DNA from: Marinomonas flavescens
Lineage (GTDB): Bacteria > Pseudomonadota > Gammaproteobacteria > Pseudomonadales > Marinomonadaceae
NCBI RefSeq assembly: GCF_004352835.1
Contig: NZ_SJSB01000013.1
Location: forward strand, 1 to 64,000
DNA length: 64,000 nucleotides
Direction of reading: 5' to 3'
The position numbers were made by a program, and so were the translations under genes. The notes under the pieces were generated by a model, which was not told where the DNA came from, did not search any database, and worked only from the letters and a program-made list of their open reading frames with translations. This document shows, piece after piece, positions 46,593 through 55,523 of this stretch; within the stretch, counting starts at the first letter, position 1; every line of letters begins with the position of its first letter.

Positions 46593-47600
46593 TCACTTCA
46601 CTTTAGGAAGATAACTTCTTATTGATATTGGCAACACGCTCAATAATTGAGCGCGAATAAAGTGCCATTTCGCCGATAACAACAGCAAGCCTCCACCAAT
46701 CAACACACCCGTAAGCGCAAAGCTATAACCAATACCACCATAATTTTCAATAATCGCGGAGACCGCGTACATAACATACATCAACGAAGACACCATAAAC
46801 GCTCGACGATCAACGGCAATGGAAATGGAGGTCATCAATAAGTACAACACAACAACCACCAACATACTGATCAGGCTGTCGTTACCGTTTAAAATACCAA
46901 GGTTGGAAAAAATAGGATGAATGATCAATGGCGCTGATAATAAATGCAGCCAAAATGCGACATCTGAACGACGAGTCATTCTTTGCGTGTCTGATGCATC
47001 CCAATACATAGCTAAAGAGAATGCCGCAATTCCGCACAAGAATAGAATAATCAGTAAGCTTTCTTTAGCCGTAGGAAAAACAACCAATAGGAGGGAAAGT
47101 AAAAATACAAAAAGTGCCCCCATACCCACTGCAACAGTGATCGGTACTTTAAAACGCCGCCAATGACAGTAAGCGGACAACGTTGCTACAGCAGCAGCGA
47201 TAAGTGAGGCAGCTTGTAGGGAAAAATACGGCACTGATGAGGTAATAGAAAACACACACCAGAACACGCCACCAACAAAGGACAATAATAAAGTGATTGC
47301 CGGTAAGGCCATTTTACGTTTTAGAACAAAGAACTCTGCTAACCACCAAGACAAGATTGCAAACACCAACATGGCAAGCGTGTCGCTAATGGGTCGAAGA
47401 ACCCAAATGGACGAAAATAAAAGTAACATGCAGGCTATAACAACAAAAATATCGTTAAAACCACCTATCAACCGGAAGTTTTCTTCATCTACAGACGACG
47501 TATGTTTTTCTGTTGCTAGCAAAGAACGAAATTCATTCACCGCCGTGTCGGTAAACACGCCTTTCTTCACCGCATAATTTAAGTCTTCATCCGTATACAT
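46593..47600 (-). CDS. DUF2157-like membrane protein
   Basis: 335 residues with a soluble N-terminus (about 1-48) and roughly ten hydrophobic segments, several of them short and repeated in pairs, the pattern of DUF2157/DUF4401-type inner-membrane proteins. The final residues are basic (RSYLPKVK). No motif points to a function. It lies between the nitronate monooxygenase and the kinase-like gene, on the same strand. The call rests on layout only. Confidence 0.65.
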   Translation of the reverse strand: MYTDEDLNYAVKKGVFTDTAVNEFRSLLATEKHTSSVDEENFRLIGGFNDIFVVIACMLLLFSSIWVLRPISDTLAMLVFAILSWWLAEFFVLKRKMALPAITLLLSFVGGVFWCVFSITSSVPYFSLQAASLIAAAVATLSAYCHWRRFKVPITVAVGMGALFVFLLSLLLVVFPTAKESLLIILFLCGIAAFSLAMYWDASDTQRMTRRSDVAFWLHLLSAPLIIHPIFSNLGILNGNDSLISMLVVVVLYLLMTSISIAVDRRAFMVSSLMYVMYAVSAIIENYGGIGYSFALTGVLIGGGLLLLSAKWHFIRAQLLSVLPISIRSYLPKVK

Positions 47601-47769
47601 ACATTGATTACCCTTCTCTGATTGAATAACAATTTATTATTGCGTTTTTAATTCTACGGAAGAAGTGTTTTGGTAAATAGTCTGCAGTAAGGAAAGAGCG
47701 TAAAGAAAGTCAAATAGCCAAAGATTGGAGACAGAACGAGTGCCGGAACATGACTCGTCCTCAAAAAAC

Positions 47770-48519
47770 TTAAAACCGATCAGTAATACTACGCAATAAG
47801 CCTGCGCCGGGTAATTGGCTAGCAAGCCCAACCAGCCATAAACTCGCTCTGTGTATTGGATAGCCACGAAAGATCCAACGTTTTCTAAACTGATTAAAGT
47901 TAGTGAAAAATATCTTTTTGTAGCCTGTAACAGGCAGTTCACAAACCGCAGACCAACCTTTATACACGCCAGAAAGATCCGCGCCACGCATATAACGTTG
48001 TAACCAAACAGGAAAGCGATCAAAGGTCATGGCAGATTGAAAATCAATAAAATACGGTTTACCGTCTTTGCCTAAAATAACATTCCCTAGATTGCGTAAA
48101 TCTAGGTGCACAAGACCTCGCCGATGCATTTCAGACACCATATGCTCTAGTTGATTAAAAAAAGCTTTAGGTATTTTTTCACCTTGCTTGCTTAACGTTC
48201 GTAAAGGAACGCCCTCAATAAAAGCGTACGCGATTCCTATAGAAGACAATCGGTGATATTCATCACTTACGCCATCCATTCCATTGAGACGTTTTAGCGC
48301 TTTGTATTCTTGATTAATAAACAAGCGAGCAAGGGTCTTGCGGACAAACCAAGGACTGTGTTGAAAGTCCTTAATAACGAAATCAAAATGATCGTCTTTA
48401 TAACGATACACGATTGCATTAGCGAAACGTCCTTTATGAAGAACGCTTAAATTATCTACATGAAAATCTCTTTGCGGGAAACGTTCAGCTAGCTGTGAAA
48501 CCAGTGTTTGCTCGTTCAT
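47770..48519 (-). CDS. Kinase-fold protein (RIO1/lipopolysaccharide-kinase-like)
   Basis: 249 residues. A protein-kinase-like core is visible: VIK with K50 for the ATP-binding lysine, the catalytic loop HLDLRNLGNV (H138, D140, N145) and the metal-binding D159 in FIDFQS. The N-lobe is short, as in RIO1 and Kdo/InaA lipopolysaccharide kinases. A basic C-terminal part with a hydrophobic stretch (WLVGLASQLPGAGLL) may bind membranes. It may phosphorylate a sugar of the LPS core or a protein. A stand-alone gene next to a MarR gene. Confidence 0.75.
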   Translation of the reverse strand: MNEQTLVSQLAERFPQRDFHVDNLSVLHKGRFANAIVYRYKDDHFDFVIKDFQHSPWFVRKTLARLFINQEYKALKRLNGMDGVSDEYHRLSSIGIAYAFIEGVPLRTLSKQGEKIPKAFFNQLEHMVSEMHRRGLVHLDLRNLGNVILGKDGKPYFIDFQSAMTFDRFPVWLQRYMRGADLSGVYKGWSAVCELPVTGYKKIFFTNFNQFRKRWIFRGYPIHRASLWLVGLASQLPGAGLLRSITDRF

Positions 48520-48600
48520 AATGTAAAATCTGCATAAGTAATTGCCTAGACAACTACTTTAGCAAACCTCTAGATTACGAAATAGAGAGCGGCGACAGTC

Positions 48601-49080
48601 TCACTCTTTGTTACGAACTTCTTTCAAATTGTTCAAAAATCTCAGCAAAAGTGAATTTAATTGTTCTTTTTCTTGTTCAGCAAAGCCATTGAACCCTTTA
48701 TGAAATACCGCATTCACCTTGGGTAGAATATCAGGAATAAAAGCAGCCCCTTTATCACTCAACGTCAAATACATTGAACGCTTATCTTCAGGGCAAGGTT
48801 TTTTGTCTAATAATCCTTTGCTTTCAAGTCGACAAAGCAGGCGACTCATAGCACCTCTGTCATAGTCCATTTCTTCACATAGATTCGCCAGTGTACTTCG
48901 CCCATTGTATGACAAAATCATAACAACACGGTATTGAGCGGCGGTTAACTCTAATGGCGCTAACTCTGTGTCAATCGACGATACGATCGCTGATTTCACC
49001 ATAGAAATTAAAAAACCAACGTCTTTTACTGAATCTAGATTGTCTAATTTATTCGTTTTAAAAATACCTGATGTAGACAT
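48601..49080 (-). CDS. MarR-family transcriptional regulator
   Basis: 159 residues with a winged helix: LTAAQYRVVMILSYNGRSTLANLCEEMDYDRGAMSRLLCRLESKGLL and the wing CPEDKRSMYLTLSDKG. It regulates genes in response to small phenolic or oxidising ligands. Neighbours are the kinase-like gene (81 bases beyond its stop) and a transporter operon ending in a terminator on the other side, so its own target is not obvious. It has two Cys (near 83 and 94) that could sense oxidation. Confidence 0.9.
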   Translation of the reverse strand: MSTSGIFKTNKLDNLDSVKDVGFLISMVKSAIVSSIDTELAPLELTAAQYRVVMILSYNGRSTLANLCEEMDYDRGAMSRLLCRLESKGLLDKKPCPEDKRSMYLTLSDKGAAFIPDILPKVNAVFHKGFNGFAEQEKEQLNSLLLRFLNNLKEVRNKE

Positions 49081-49300
49081 AACAATCCTTCACTTTTAAC
49101 ACCTAATAAGTACGCTAATGACTAACGAGGCATTGTAGTTTGGCTATGTTTGGCGGCTTATTGTTAAGCCATCCGATTAAAAATCATCAGAATGCATAGT
49201 AAAATAAGACATGCGAAAAAAATGTTAACTCGGTTCAGCAGACTTACTAAATGACTGGCGTTGCCCAAATAGGCAATGGAAAAAAGAGATTACGATGAAT

Positions 49301-49334
49301 AAAACACCCTTACTAATCGATTGTAAGGGTGTTT
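49301..49334 (-). terminator. Terminator of the amino-acid ABC operon
   Basis: On the minus strand AACACCCTTAC, a nine-base loop and GTAAGGGTGTTT form an 11-bp stem with T's after it, just behind the stop of the ATPase gene. Confidence 0.85.
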
Positions 49335-49340
49335 GGGGAG

Positions 49341-50087
49341 TTATAAAACTTGGCCTAGAAATCGTTGTAGCCTAGGGTTTGGAGAATCAAAAAAGCGATC
49401 TGGTTGCTCTTCAAAAACTAACTCACCATCTTCCATAAATACGACACGGTCGGCCACTTCTCGCGCAAACCCCATTTCGTGAGTCACCACAACCATCGTC
49501 ATGCCATCACTAGCGAGGCTTTTCATTACATCTAATACTTCACCCACCATTTCAGGGTCAAGCGCACTCGTCGGTTCATCGAATAACATGATCTTAGGTT
49601 TCATCGCCAACGCTCTGGCAATGGCGACACGCTGCTGTTGCCCTCCAGATAAGTGCGAAGGATAACTGTTCATGCGATTCGCTAAACCCACTTTAGTTAG
49701 TAGCTCATGAGCTTCTTTCTCCGCATCAGCTTTTGACTTTTTCAGCACTTTTAATGGCGACAACATCACATTACCAAGCGCTGTTTTATGAGGAAACAAG
49801 TTAAAAGATTGAAAAACCATCCCAACTTCTTCACGCATCTTATTGATATTGGTACTTTTTGCAGTCAGATCAATATCATCAATATGAATCGTTCCGTCAG
49901 AAATGGTTTCTAGCTGATTAAGTGTTCGCAGAAAAGTCGACTTACCTGACCCACTGGGACCAATAATCACAACGACCTCTCCTCGCTTAACTTCAAGCGA
50001 GACATTTTTCAGCGCATGGCAATTATTCGGGTAAATTTTTTCTATATTTTCAGCGACGATAATGCTGTTACTCGATACTTTAGTCAC
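49341..50087 (-). CDS. Polar amino-acid ABC transporter ATP-binding protein (GlnQ-like)
   Basis: 248 residues with Walker A GPSGSGKS (near 39), Q-loop, signature [10 protein letters not shown] and [13 protein letters not shown]. The GTG start at 50087 overlaps the permease gene by eight bases. It is the last gene of the binding protein-permease-ATPase set. Confidence 0.94.
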   Translation of the reverse strand: MTKVSSNSIIVAENIEKIYPNNCHALKNVSLEVKRGEVVVIIGPSGSGKSTFLRTLNQLETISDGTIHIDDIDLTAKSTNINKMREEVGMVFQSFNLFPHKTALGNVMLSPLKVLKKSKADAEKEAHELLTKVGLANRMNSYPSHLSGGQQQRVAIARALAMKPKIMLFDEPTSALDPEMVGEVLDVMKSLASDGMTMVVVTHEMGFAREVADRVVFMEDGELVFEEQPDRFFDSPNPRLQRFLGQVL

Positions 50088-51033
50088 TGGCAGATAACCT
50101 CTTTTCTAACTTTTGAATAATCCAAGACAAACTCCCGGTCAGCACTAAATACATAAGCGCAACGGTGAACCACACTTCAAATGGAGCAAAGGTCGAACTA
50201 ACCACTTCACGTCCTGATTTGGTCAAATCGGTAATCGATATAACCGATACCAATGAGGAGTCTTTAATTAAGTTGATCAGCTGTCCAGCTAATGGTGGCA
50301 ATGTTCTTTTAAAGGCTTGTGGCAAAATAACATAAACCATTGCCTGAAAGTAATTCATTCCCACACTACGAGCCGCTTCCATCTGACCAGGGTGAATAGA
50401 CTGAATTCCTGAGCGGATAATTTCAGCAATATAAGCACCGGTAAAGACAGACAACGCAGCAACACCTGCGGTAAATCGGTCAAGATTTAAAATGGTGCCT
50501 ATGAAAAAATAGAAAATAAATATTTGCACCAGTAACGGTGTACCGCGAATTATTTCTACATAGGTAATGGCAAAATATCGTAAGGCAGGGTTGTCAGAAA
50601 TACGCGCAAGCCCTGTAAATAAACCGATAATCATCGCAAAGATAAGCGCAACAAAGGACAGTTTTAAGGTGGTAATCAGTCCCCATAAAATGGGCCCGAC
50701 TCGCCAGCCATTAACTTGTGCTAATGGGTCCCCTTCAAAAACAATGTCACCGGACATAACATTGGCTTTATCGAATTTTTTAATAACAAAAGGGTTCCCA
50801 CCTTGATCTGGCAGAACAACCATACTGTGATTTTTAATATCAACACTTTGCACTGTGCCGTCAAATGGAGAGCGGATATCCTTAGGCTCTACACTGATAA
50901 TATACTGTGGGATTCTTTCCCATCGCCATGTGTAGTCAATACTTTTGCTGGAAGCGTAAATGCCAAATCCTAGACCTATCAGGACTAAAACAAAGACAGC
51001 TTTCCATAAAAGCAAATTGTGTTGCTCTTTCAT
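50080..51033 (-). CDS. Polar amino-acid ABC transporter permease with periplasmic insert
   Basis: 317 residues. The first membrane helix (about 9-27) is separated from the remaining helices by roughly 85 residues (28-112) that look like a beta-rich domain: [16 protein letters not shown] then [16 protein letters not shown], reminiscent of a lipoyl/biotinyl-carrier fold. The rest (from [20 protein letters not shown]) is a normal HisM/GlnP permease with the EAA loop ([20 protein letters not shown]). The insert probably lies in the periplasm and may dock the binding protein. Confidence 0.9.
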   Translation of the reverse strand: MKEQHNLLLWKAVFVLVLIGLGFGIYASSKSIDYTWRWERIPQYIISVEPKDIRSPFDGTVQSVDIKNHSMVVLPDQGGNPFVIKKFDKANVMSGDIVFEGDPLAQVNGWRVGPILWGLITTLKLSFVALIFAMIIGLFTGLARISDNPALRYFAITYVEIIRGTPLLVQIFIFYFFIGTILNLDRFTAGVAALSVFTGAYIAEIIRSGIQSIHPGQMEAARSVGMNYFQAMVYVILPQAFKRTLPPLAGQLINLIKDSSLVSVISITDLTKSGREVVSSTFAPFEVWFTVALMYLVLTGSLSWIIQKLEKRLSASD

Positions 51034-51216
51034 CGGTAAGAAATTCCCCGCATTATAGTTTTTTGGTTTTTGTAAGGTTGAGACCAGTTAATCAATTAAC
51101 TGAAGGACAAAGACACGAGCGTAAAGCTCGAGATAATACAGGAAAAGAGTGGCTCGTACACGTTACAGCTATACGCAACACATCCTTATGCTGCATATAG
51201 GTGTAGTAACTTGGTC

Positions 51217-52023
51217 TTATTGAACTGAGCTGATCCAGCTATTCGATTCAAACCACTTGTGGTAGATTTTTTGATACGTACCGTCGCCTTTGATTTGAGC
51301 AAGGTAGTTATTCAAAAAATTCATAAAGTCTGGGTCGCCTTTACGGATTGCCCAAGCAAGAGGCTCGTAAGTAAACACTTTACTTAGATGAACTATTTTA
51401 CCTTTGTTTTGAGAGGCATAAATAGCATTGAATGGCATATCGTACACAAACGCATCTGCTTTACCATTAACCACTTCAAGCACTGCTTCTGATTGTGTTT
51501 CAAACAAATTCAGCTTAGCTTTACTCATGTATTTTTTGGTAGCAAGTTCTCCAGTAACGCCCAGCTTACTTACGATTGTATACTTAGCGTTGTTTAGATC
51601 TTTATAAGATTTAACTTTATCTTTTAGCTTTGGATTAAGCAGAATAGATTGACCAATAACAATATAAGGGTTTGCAAAGTTAACTTTAAGGTTACGCTTT
51701 GCTGTTACCGTCATGCCACCCATGATGACATCACATTTAGAGGTCAACAATGCTGGAATAATACCGTCCCAAGCGGTGTTACGAATATCTAATTTAACAC
51801 CCATGGCATTAGCCATCGATTTGCCGATATCTACATCAAAGCCAACAATACGGCCTTGTTTATCACGCATTTCAAAAGGCATATAACCAGCATCTAAACA
51901 GATCTGTAATGAACCACGAGAAACAATTTCATTTAATGTTGATTTCTGCCACAAGGCATTATCAGACGCAGAGGCAATCCCTACATAGAACAGCATAAAG
52001 ACGACGGTAAATAGCTTTTTCAT
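51217..52023 (-). CDS. Amino-acid-binding periplasmic protein
   Basis: 268 residues with signal peptide MKKLFTVVFMLFYVGIASA and the family-3 binding-protein fold: LQICLDAGYMPFEMRDKQGRIVGFDVDIGKSMA, AWDGIIPALLTSKCDVIMGGMT and ...NGKADAFVYDMPF. It is the first gene of the operon and binds a polar amino acid; which one is not clear. The gap to the permease is 183 bases. Confidence 0.94.
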   Translation of the reverse strand: MKKLFTVVFMLFYVGIASASDNALWQKSTLNEIVSRGSLQICLDAGYMPFEMRDKQGRIVGFDVDIGKSMANAMGVKLDIRNTAWDGIIPALLTSKCDVIMGGMTVTAKRNLKVNFANPYIVIGQSILLNPKLKDKVKSYKDLNNAKYTIVSKLGVTGELATKKYMSKAKLNLFETQSEAVLEVVNGKADAFVYDMPFNAIYASQNKGKIVHLSKVFTYEPLAWAIRKGDPDFMNFLNNYLAQIKGDGTYQKIYHKWFESNSWISSVQ

Positions 52024-52699
52024 TTATTTCTCTCTTATAATAAATTGGAATGACACTATTACTAAAAAGGTTTTAGCAAACACAAGGTATTAAATTGACT
52101 ATTAATTATAACCTAAATTATCGCTATAAAATTAACAGACAACACTAATTTTCCCAACGCTGTTGGCGCATAAAAAATACATATGAAAACTTTAAAAACA
52201 AGCGCAAAACACGCTTGAATATGCAAACAGTCTTTTTTATAGAAGCTATAAAAACCATTCCGCAATGATAAATATCATTTTAATTCAAGTTTAAGATGAC
52301 AAAGTTAACTTGATATTACTCTAGGCTCTTTAATAAAAACAAGCCGAATGCGCTAAATATTTCATTACTTCAAAAAACACATTATTAGAGTGTAAACCTA
52401 CCAACGCTCCTTCCTCTTCATTGTTAGCTATATTCAATAAAATGAAGCCATCCCTTTATTTACCAGATTATTACTGAAGAAACGTTCGTCCCAATACTTC
52501 CAATCAAACGAAGAAGAAAAAAGAGCATTAAACCATTTAAGACGAAACATCACCTACAACCTAAGTCATGTCCAACTAACTAGATAGAGCATCTTTGTGC
52601 TCAGTTGCTGACAACAGCCTATGGATTGGTTAAGATCAAGCAAGCTTAATTCACCGCTGAATTGCGCGTTAAGCTTCATCTTGGACTAAGGGCGACATA
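52024..52699. other. 676-base gene-poor region with hairpins
   Basis: This divergent region between the amino-acid-binding gene and the rod-like gene is AT-rich and has no ORF over 30 codons that I could support. It contains a TTTTATAG-AAG-CTATAAAA palindrome (52235-52253) and a nested inverted repeat listed separately. The promoters for both neighbours are expected here. Confidence 0.5.
52642..52676. repeat. Nested inverted repeat before the rod-like gene
   Basis: AAGCTTAA (52642-52649) and TTAAGCTT (52669-52676) pair across a region that contains an inner AATTCA-CCGC-TGAATT hairpin (52648-52663). It lies 24 bases before the start codon of the rod-like gene, so it would fold in the leader RNA. 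Confidence 0.55.
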
Positions 52700-52957
52700 A
52701 TGCAGATCACCAATTCACCATTCAATTACGGTCAAACGGGGCTTAAAAATAGCCAAACCGGATTGGATGAAGCGACTCAGAAAGTGGCAAATGCTTCTAA
52801 TACTGCATCATACAGTCGTCAGATGAGCCAGTATGGCTCGCAAATTCAGGATGGGGTAATACAAGCAAAGGAAAGTGCACTTAGCGCAAAAGCTAATGCC
52901 CGTGTAGTAGATAGCACAGACAAAACAATCGGCTCACTTATTGATATTCGAGTATAG
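52700..52957 (+). CDS. Miniature flagellar rod/hook-like protein
   Basis: 85 residues. The N-terminal half (GQTGLKNSQTGLDEATQKVANASN) resembles the N-terminal D0 helix of flagellar rod/hook proteins (SGLNAAQ...VANANT), and the C-terminal end (ANARVVDSTDKTIGSLIDIRV) resembles their C-terminal D0 helix (ANAKVL..TADEMLGTLIDI). The central domains are missing, so both helices are joined almost directly. AAGGG stands seven bases before the ATG. No flagellar genes are near. A role in a secretion channel or an orphan cell-surface assembly is possible; I do not claim it. Confidence 0.65.
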   Translation: MQITNSPFNYGQTGLKNSQTGLDEATQKVANASNTASYSRQMSQYGSQIQDGVIQAKESALSAKANARVVDSTDKTIGSLIDIRV

Positions 52958-52966
52958 ACAGCGTTT

Positions 52967-53296
52967 CTATCTTGTTAAAAAGTCATTTATTTCTTGTTTA
53001 AGCAATGGTCGTACAATACGACGCACCTCTATCCCATTTCGTAGCAAGATTAACGTTGGCCAGAGCTTAACGCCAAACTTCCGACCTAGCTTTTTCCCTT
53101 TCCCATCAGACACTTTGATATGGGTAATGGATCGGCCATCTAATTCCGCTTTAATCCCTGAACGAGCAGCCTGACAATGACCACACCAAGGCGCACCAAA
53201 CTCTAGAATAATATCGTCAGTTAATTGGCAAATATCCTCATACGTGGGTGCATCTTCTGCATACTCAGCGTTAAACCCAATTGCACTTGCTTTCAT
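52967..53296 (-). CDS. Thioredoxin-family protein
   Basis: 109 residues with the thioredoxin fold and an active-site WCGHC (C38 and C41) plus LWPTLIL (cis-Pro). It has no signal peptide, so it should be cytoplasmic. GGAGG precedes the ATG. The hemolysin-III-like gene is 18 bases upstream on the same strand, so the pair is probably co-transcribed. Confidence 0.9.
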   Translation of the reverse strand: MKASAIGFNAEYAEDAPTYEDICQLTDDIILEFGAPWCGHCQAARSGIKAELDGRSITHIKVSDGKGKKLGRKFGVKLWPTLILLRNGIEVRRIVRPLLKQEINDFLTR

Positions 53297-53314
53297 ACTT
53301 TGCCTCCCATCATT

Positions 53315-53983
53315 TTATACTGCGGCATAAGCGCCATACCAAAGAATAGAAAAAAAGTGGCACGCGGTTCCCGATAAGACAAACAAATGCCAAATTAAAT
53401 GCCCATAGCGTACACGCTCGTCAAACGCATAAAACAACACACCTAAAGTATAGAATACGCCACCAAGTACTAGCAGTAATAACCCTTGTGGCGCCATCAA
53501 TTCAACCAAAGGTTTGATCGCAATAATAATGAGCCAGCCAAGCAAAACATACAGAGCGGTTGAAACAAGAGGATGCTTCGCCTTACCAAATGCTTTTAGC
53601 AATACGCCAATAGCAGCAAGCCCCCAAACTGTACCTAAGATAGACCAACCCCAAGCGCCACGCAGAACCCCAAGCATAAAAGGCGTATAAGTACCGGCGA
53701 TCAAAAAATACACGGCGGAATGGTCAATGATACGGAAAAAATTCTTAACTGAGCCTGCAGGTGCTGCATGATAAAGTGTCGATGCCAGATACAATAAGAT
53801 CATTGTTGCCGAAAAAATACTGACACCAACAACAAATCCAGCGTCTGCGTTTTCGACGGCGCTCACAATCAGAAATGGTGTACCTATTACGGCGGCTAGC
53901 AAGCCTATACCGTGACTAATACTATTGGCTATTTCTTCCCCTAAAGACTGGTCTCTTTTTATCGGTGCTAGTGTATCTTCCAT
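53315..53983 (-). CDS. Hemolysin III / PAQR-family membrane protein
   Basis: 222 residues with seven hydrophobic segments: SLGEEIANSISHGIGLL, LYLASTLYHA, KNFFRIIDHSAVYFLIAGTYTPFML and the ending FHLFVLSGTACHFFSILWYG (His residues line a metal site in PAQR). Homologous to YqfA/TrhA. The ATG at 54001 lacks a ribosome binding site; the one at 53983 follows GGAG at eight bases and is preferred. Function is uncertain; family members link to membrane lipid state. Confidence 0.9.
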   Translation of the reverse strand: MEDTLAPIKRDQSLGEEIANSISHGIGLLAAVIGTPFLIVSAVENADAGFVVGVSIFSATMILLYLASTLYHAAPAGSVKNFFRIIDHSAVYFLIAGTYTPFMLGVLRGAWGWSILGTVWGLAAIGVLLKAFGKAKHPLVSTALYVLLGWLIIIAIKPLVELMAPQGLLLLVLGGVFYTLGVLFYAFDERVRYGHLIWHLFVLSGTACHFFSILWYGAYAAV

Positions 53984-54121
53984 CACCTGTTCTCCATTCA
54001 TTACAAAAAAACAACAACCTAATTACTAACAAAGTAACCACATCCTATTCTATAAATAGCTTAGGTGGTCTATAAACTCATTGTAGAAGTATGAATCATG
54101 GGATTTTGATCATGACATTTC

Positions 54122-54161
54122 AAACAGTACCAACTCTGTAAACCCTAAGTCGGTACTGTTT
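54122..54161. repeat. 10-bp inverted repeat after the pterin dehydratase gene
   Basis: AAACAGTACC and GGTACTGTTT are perfect inverted copies 20 bases apart; inner ACT/AGT extends the stem beyond one mismatch. No long T run follows. It lies about 70 bases beyond the dehydratase stop and before the hemolysin-III gene, so it may end transcription or act as an operator. Confidence 0.5.
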
Positions 54162-54231
54162 AAACTCGATGCGGTCTAACATCCTAAAGTAGCTAAGAAA
54201 CAACAAGACGACATGATTAGGCGCATTTACC

Positions 54232-54543
54232 TTAATCTATCGTCGATGCATGAACCTCCATTTGCTCAGCCAATAGAAAGTCTTTTTCAGACAAGCCCTC
54301 CACATCCTCAGTGGTCAACTGAATATGAACTTCATTATAGGAATTAGACCATTCTGGGTGATGGTCCATTCGTTCTGAAACCAAGGCACACTGCGTCATA
54401 AATCCAAAAGCTTGCTGAAAGTTTCGAAAAGTATAACTGCGAGACAGCTTGCCATCCTTAACAACCCAACGTCCGTCAGTAGACTTATTAAGCTCTTTAA
54501 GTGACCATTCAATTTCTTCTTGAGAGAGTGCTTTTAATGACAT
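54232..54543 (-). CDS. phhB: 4a-hydroxytetrahydrobiopterin dehydratase (PCD/DCoH)
   Basis: 103 residues with the family motif around RMDHHPEWSNSYNEVHIQLTTEDVEGLSEKD, whose HH and distal H/D form the active site. It regenerates the pterin cofactor of aromatic amino-acid hydroxylases and may also act in molybdenum-pterin repair. The upstream ATG (54555) is poor; the one at 54543 follows GGAGG. No phenylalanine hydroxylase is near. Confidence 0.93.
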   Translation of the reverse strand: MSLKALSQEEIEWSLKELNKSTDGRWVVKDGKLSRSYTFRNFQQAFGFMTQCALVSERMDHHPEWSNSYNEVHIQLTTEDVEGLSEKDFLLAEQMEVHASTID

Positions 54544-54764
54544 AAATACCTCCACAATGTCTTTATTCTCTGCCTATATAAAGTATTGGAGAATAAAGAA
54601 GGGAATTCAATTACCTAGAGAAAAGATCACCATAGTTGCCGTTTTCTTGCCTCTTAGGAATTAAGATGATGAGCAAATAGTATTTGAAACAGCGAATTCA
54701 TGAGTATTCTATGGACTAAAAAAAGCTGAAAAAACATTTACTAAAAGCCGATGGATTAAACATA

Positions 54765-55523
54765 TTATCTTTTGAAGGTTCTCGCAATAGAGACCGTTGC
54801 TTTACCATTTTTAATCTTATTTAGCACCAATTCTGGCGGTGAATTAGTCGCCAGCTTAGCCGCCAGTAATGCGGCGGACTCTGCCACACCATACACGCCG
54901 ACCGTATTAAATATATAGTCTGACCTTGTACTTAATAAACTCGCCATCGGGGTTAATTGTGCTGCGCTAAAAGTCTGAAATCGCCAGCCATATTTCTCTG
55001 CAAGCGCAATTAAGTTCTCTTCATCAGCCTTGATATCAATACTGTTAAGGGAATGAATATCACTCGGCGTTAATCCTTTTTGGGACAAGCCTTCCAACAT
55101 GAGCTCTTCCAAATACTCAAGTGGACAGCCTCGCTCGCACCCCATGCCAAGAGTATAAACAGGGTTCAAATACATTTTTGCAGTGGTCATCACCAGCTGA
55201 GCGCCAAGGCCATCTGCCACCTGTGCGCCCCAATCATTCGCACCACCTTCGTGGCCAGATAGCAGAGGAATCACAAATTTACCCAGCTCGTCCAACACCA
55301 ATACCGGCGGGTCTTGGTGTTTGTCTTGCATTACTGGTGCCAAGGTGCGCATAACAATGCCAGTAGCACAAATAAACACCAGATGCTCGCCTTGCCGAAA
55401 GGCGGTTTGCACCACCTTTGCAAACGGCTTTGGCTTATAATCCAACACCGCCTCAGGCCAATGTCGCAACAAACGCCTACCAAGCTGTTCACCCGCAGGA
55501 GTCAAAGCGACAATGCGAATCAA
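54765..55523 (-). CDS. cbiG: CbiG/CobE-like cobalamin biosynthesis protein
   Basis: 252 residues in two parts: an N-terminal CbiG_N-like part (ALTPAGEQLGRRL; FICATGIVMRTLAPVMQDKHQDPPVLVLDELGKFVIPLLSGHEGGAND) and a CobE/CbiG_C part (TLGMGCERGCPLEYLEELM ... IDIKADEENLIALAEKY). The middle domain of longer CbiG (about 350 residues) is missing. CbiG opens the ring lactone in the anaerobic route; CobE assists the aerobic route. Four bases overlap with the next gene up. It is the last gene of the operon. Confidence 0.85.
   Translation of the reverse strand: MIRIVALTPAGEQLGRRLLRHWPEAVLDYKPKPFAKVVQTAFRQGEHLVFICATGIVMRTLAPVMQDKHQDPPVLVLDELGKFVIPLLSGHEGGANDWGAQVADGLGAQLVMTTAKMYLNPVYTLGMGCERGCPLEYLEELMLEGLSQKGLTPSDIHSLNSIDIKADEENLIALAEKYGWRFQTFSAAQLTPMASLLSTRSDYIFNTVGVYGVAESAALLAAKLATNSPPELVLNKIKNGKATVSIARTFKR

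Noticed and set aside
47637-48023. 128-codon minus-strand ORF near the kinase-like gene
   Set aside because: It is mostly a shadow of the kinase-like gene in another frame and has no recognisable domain.
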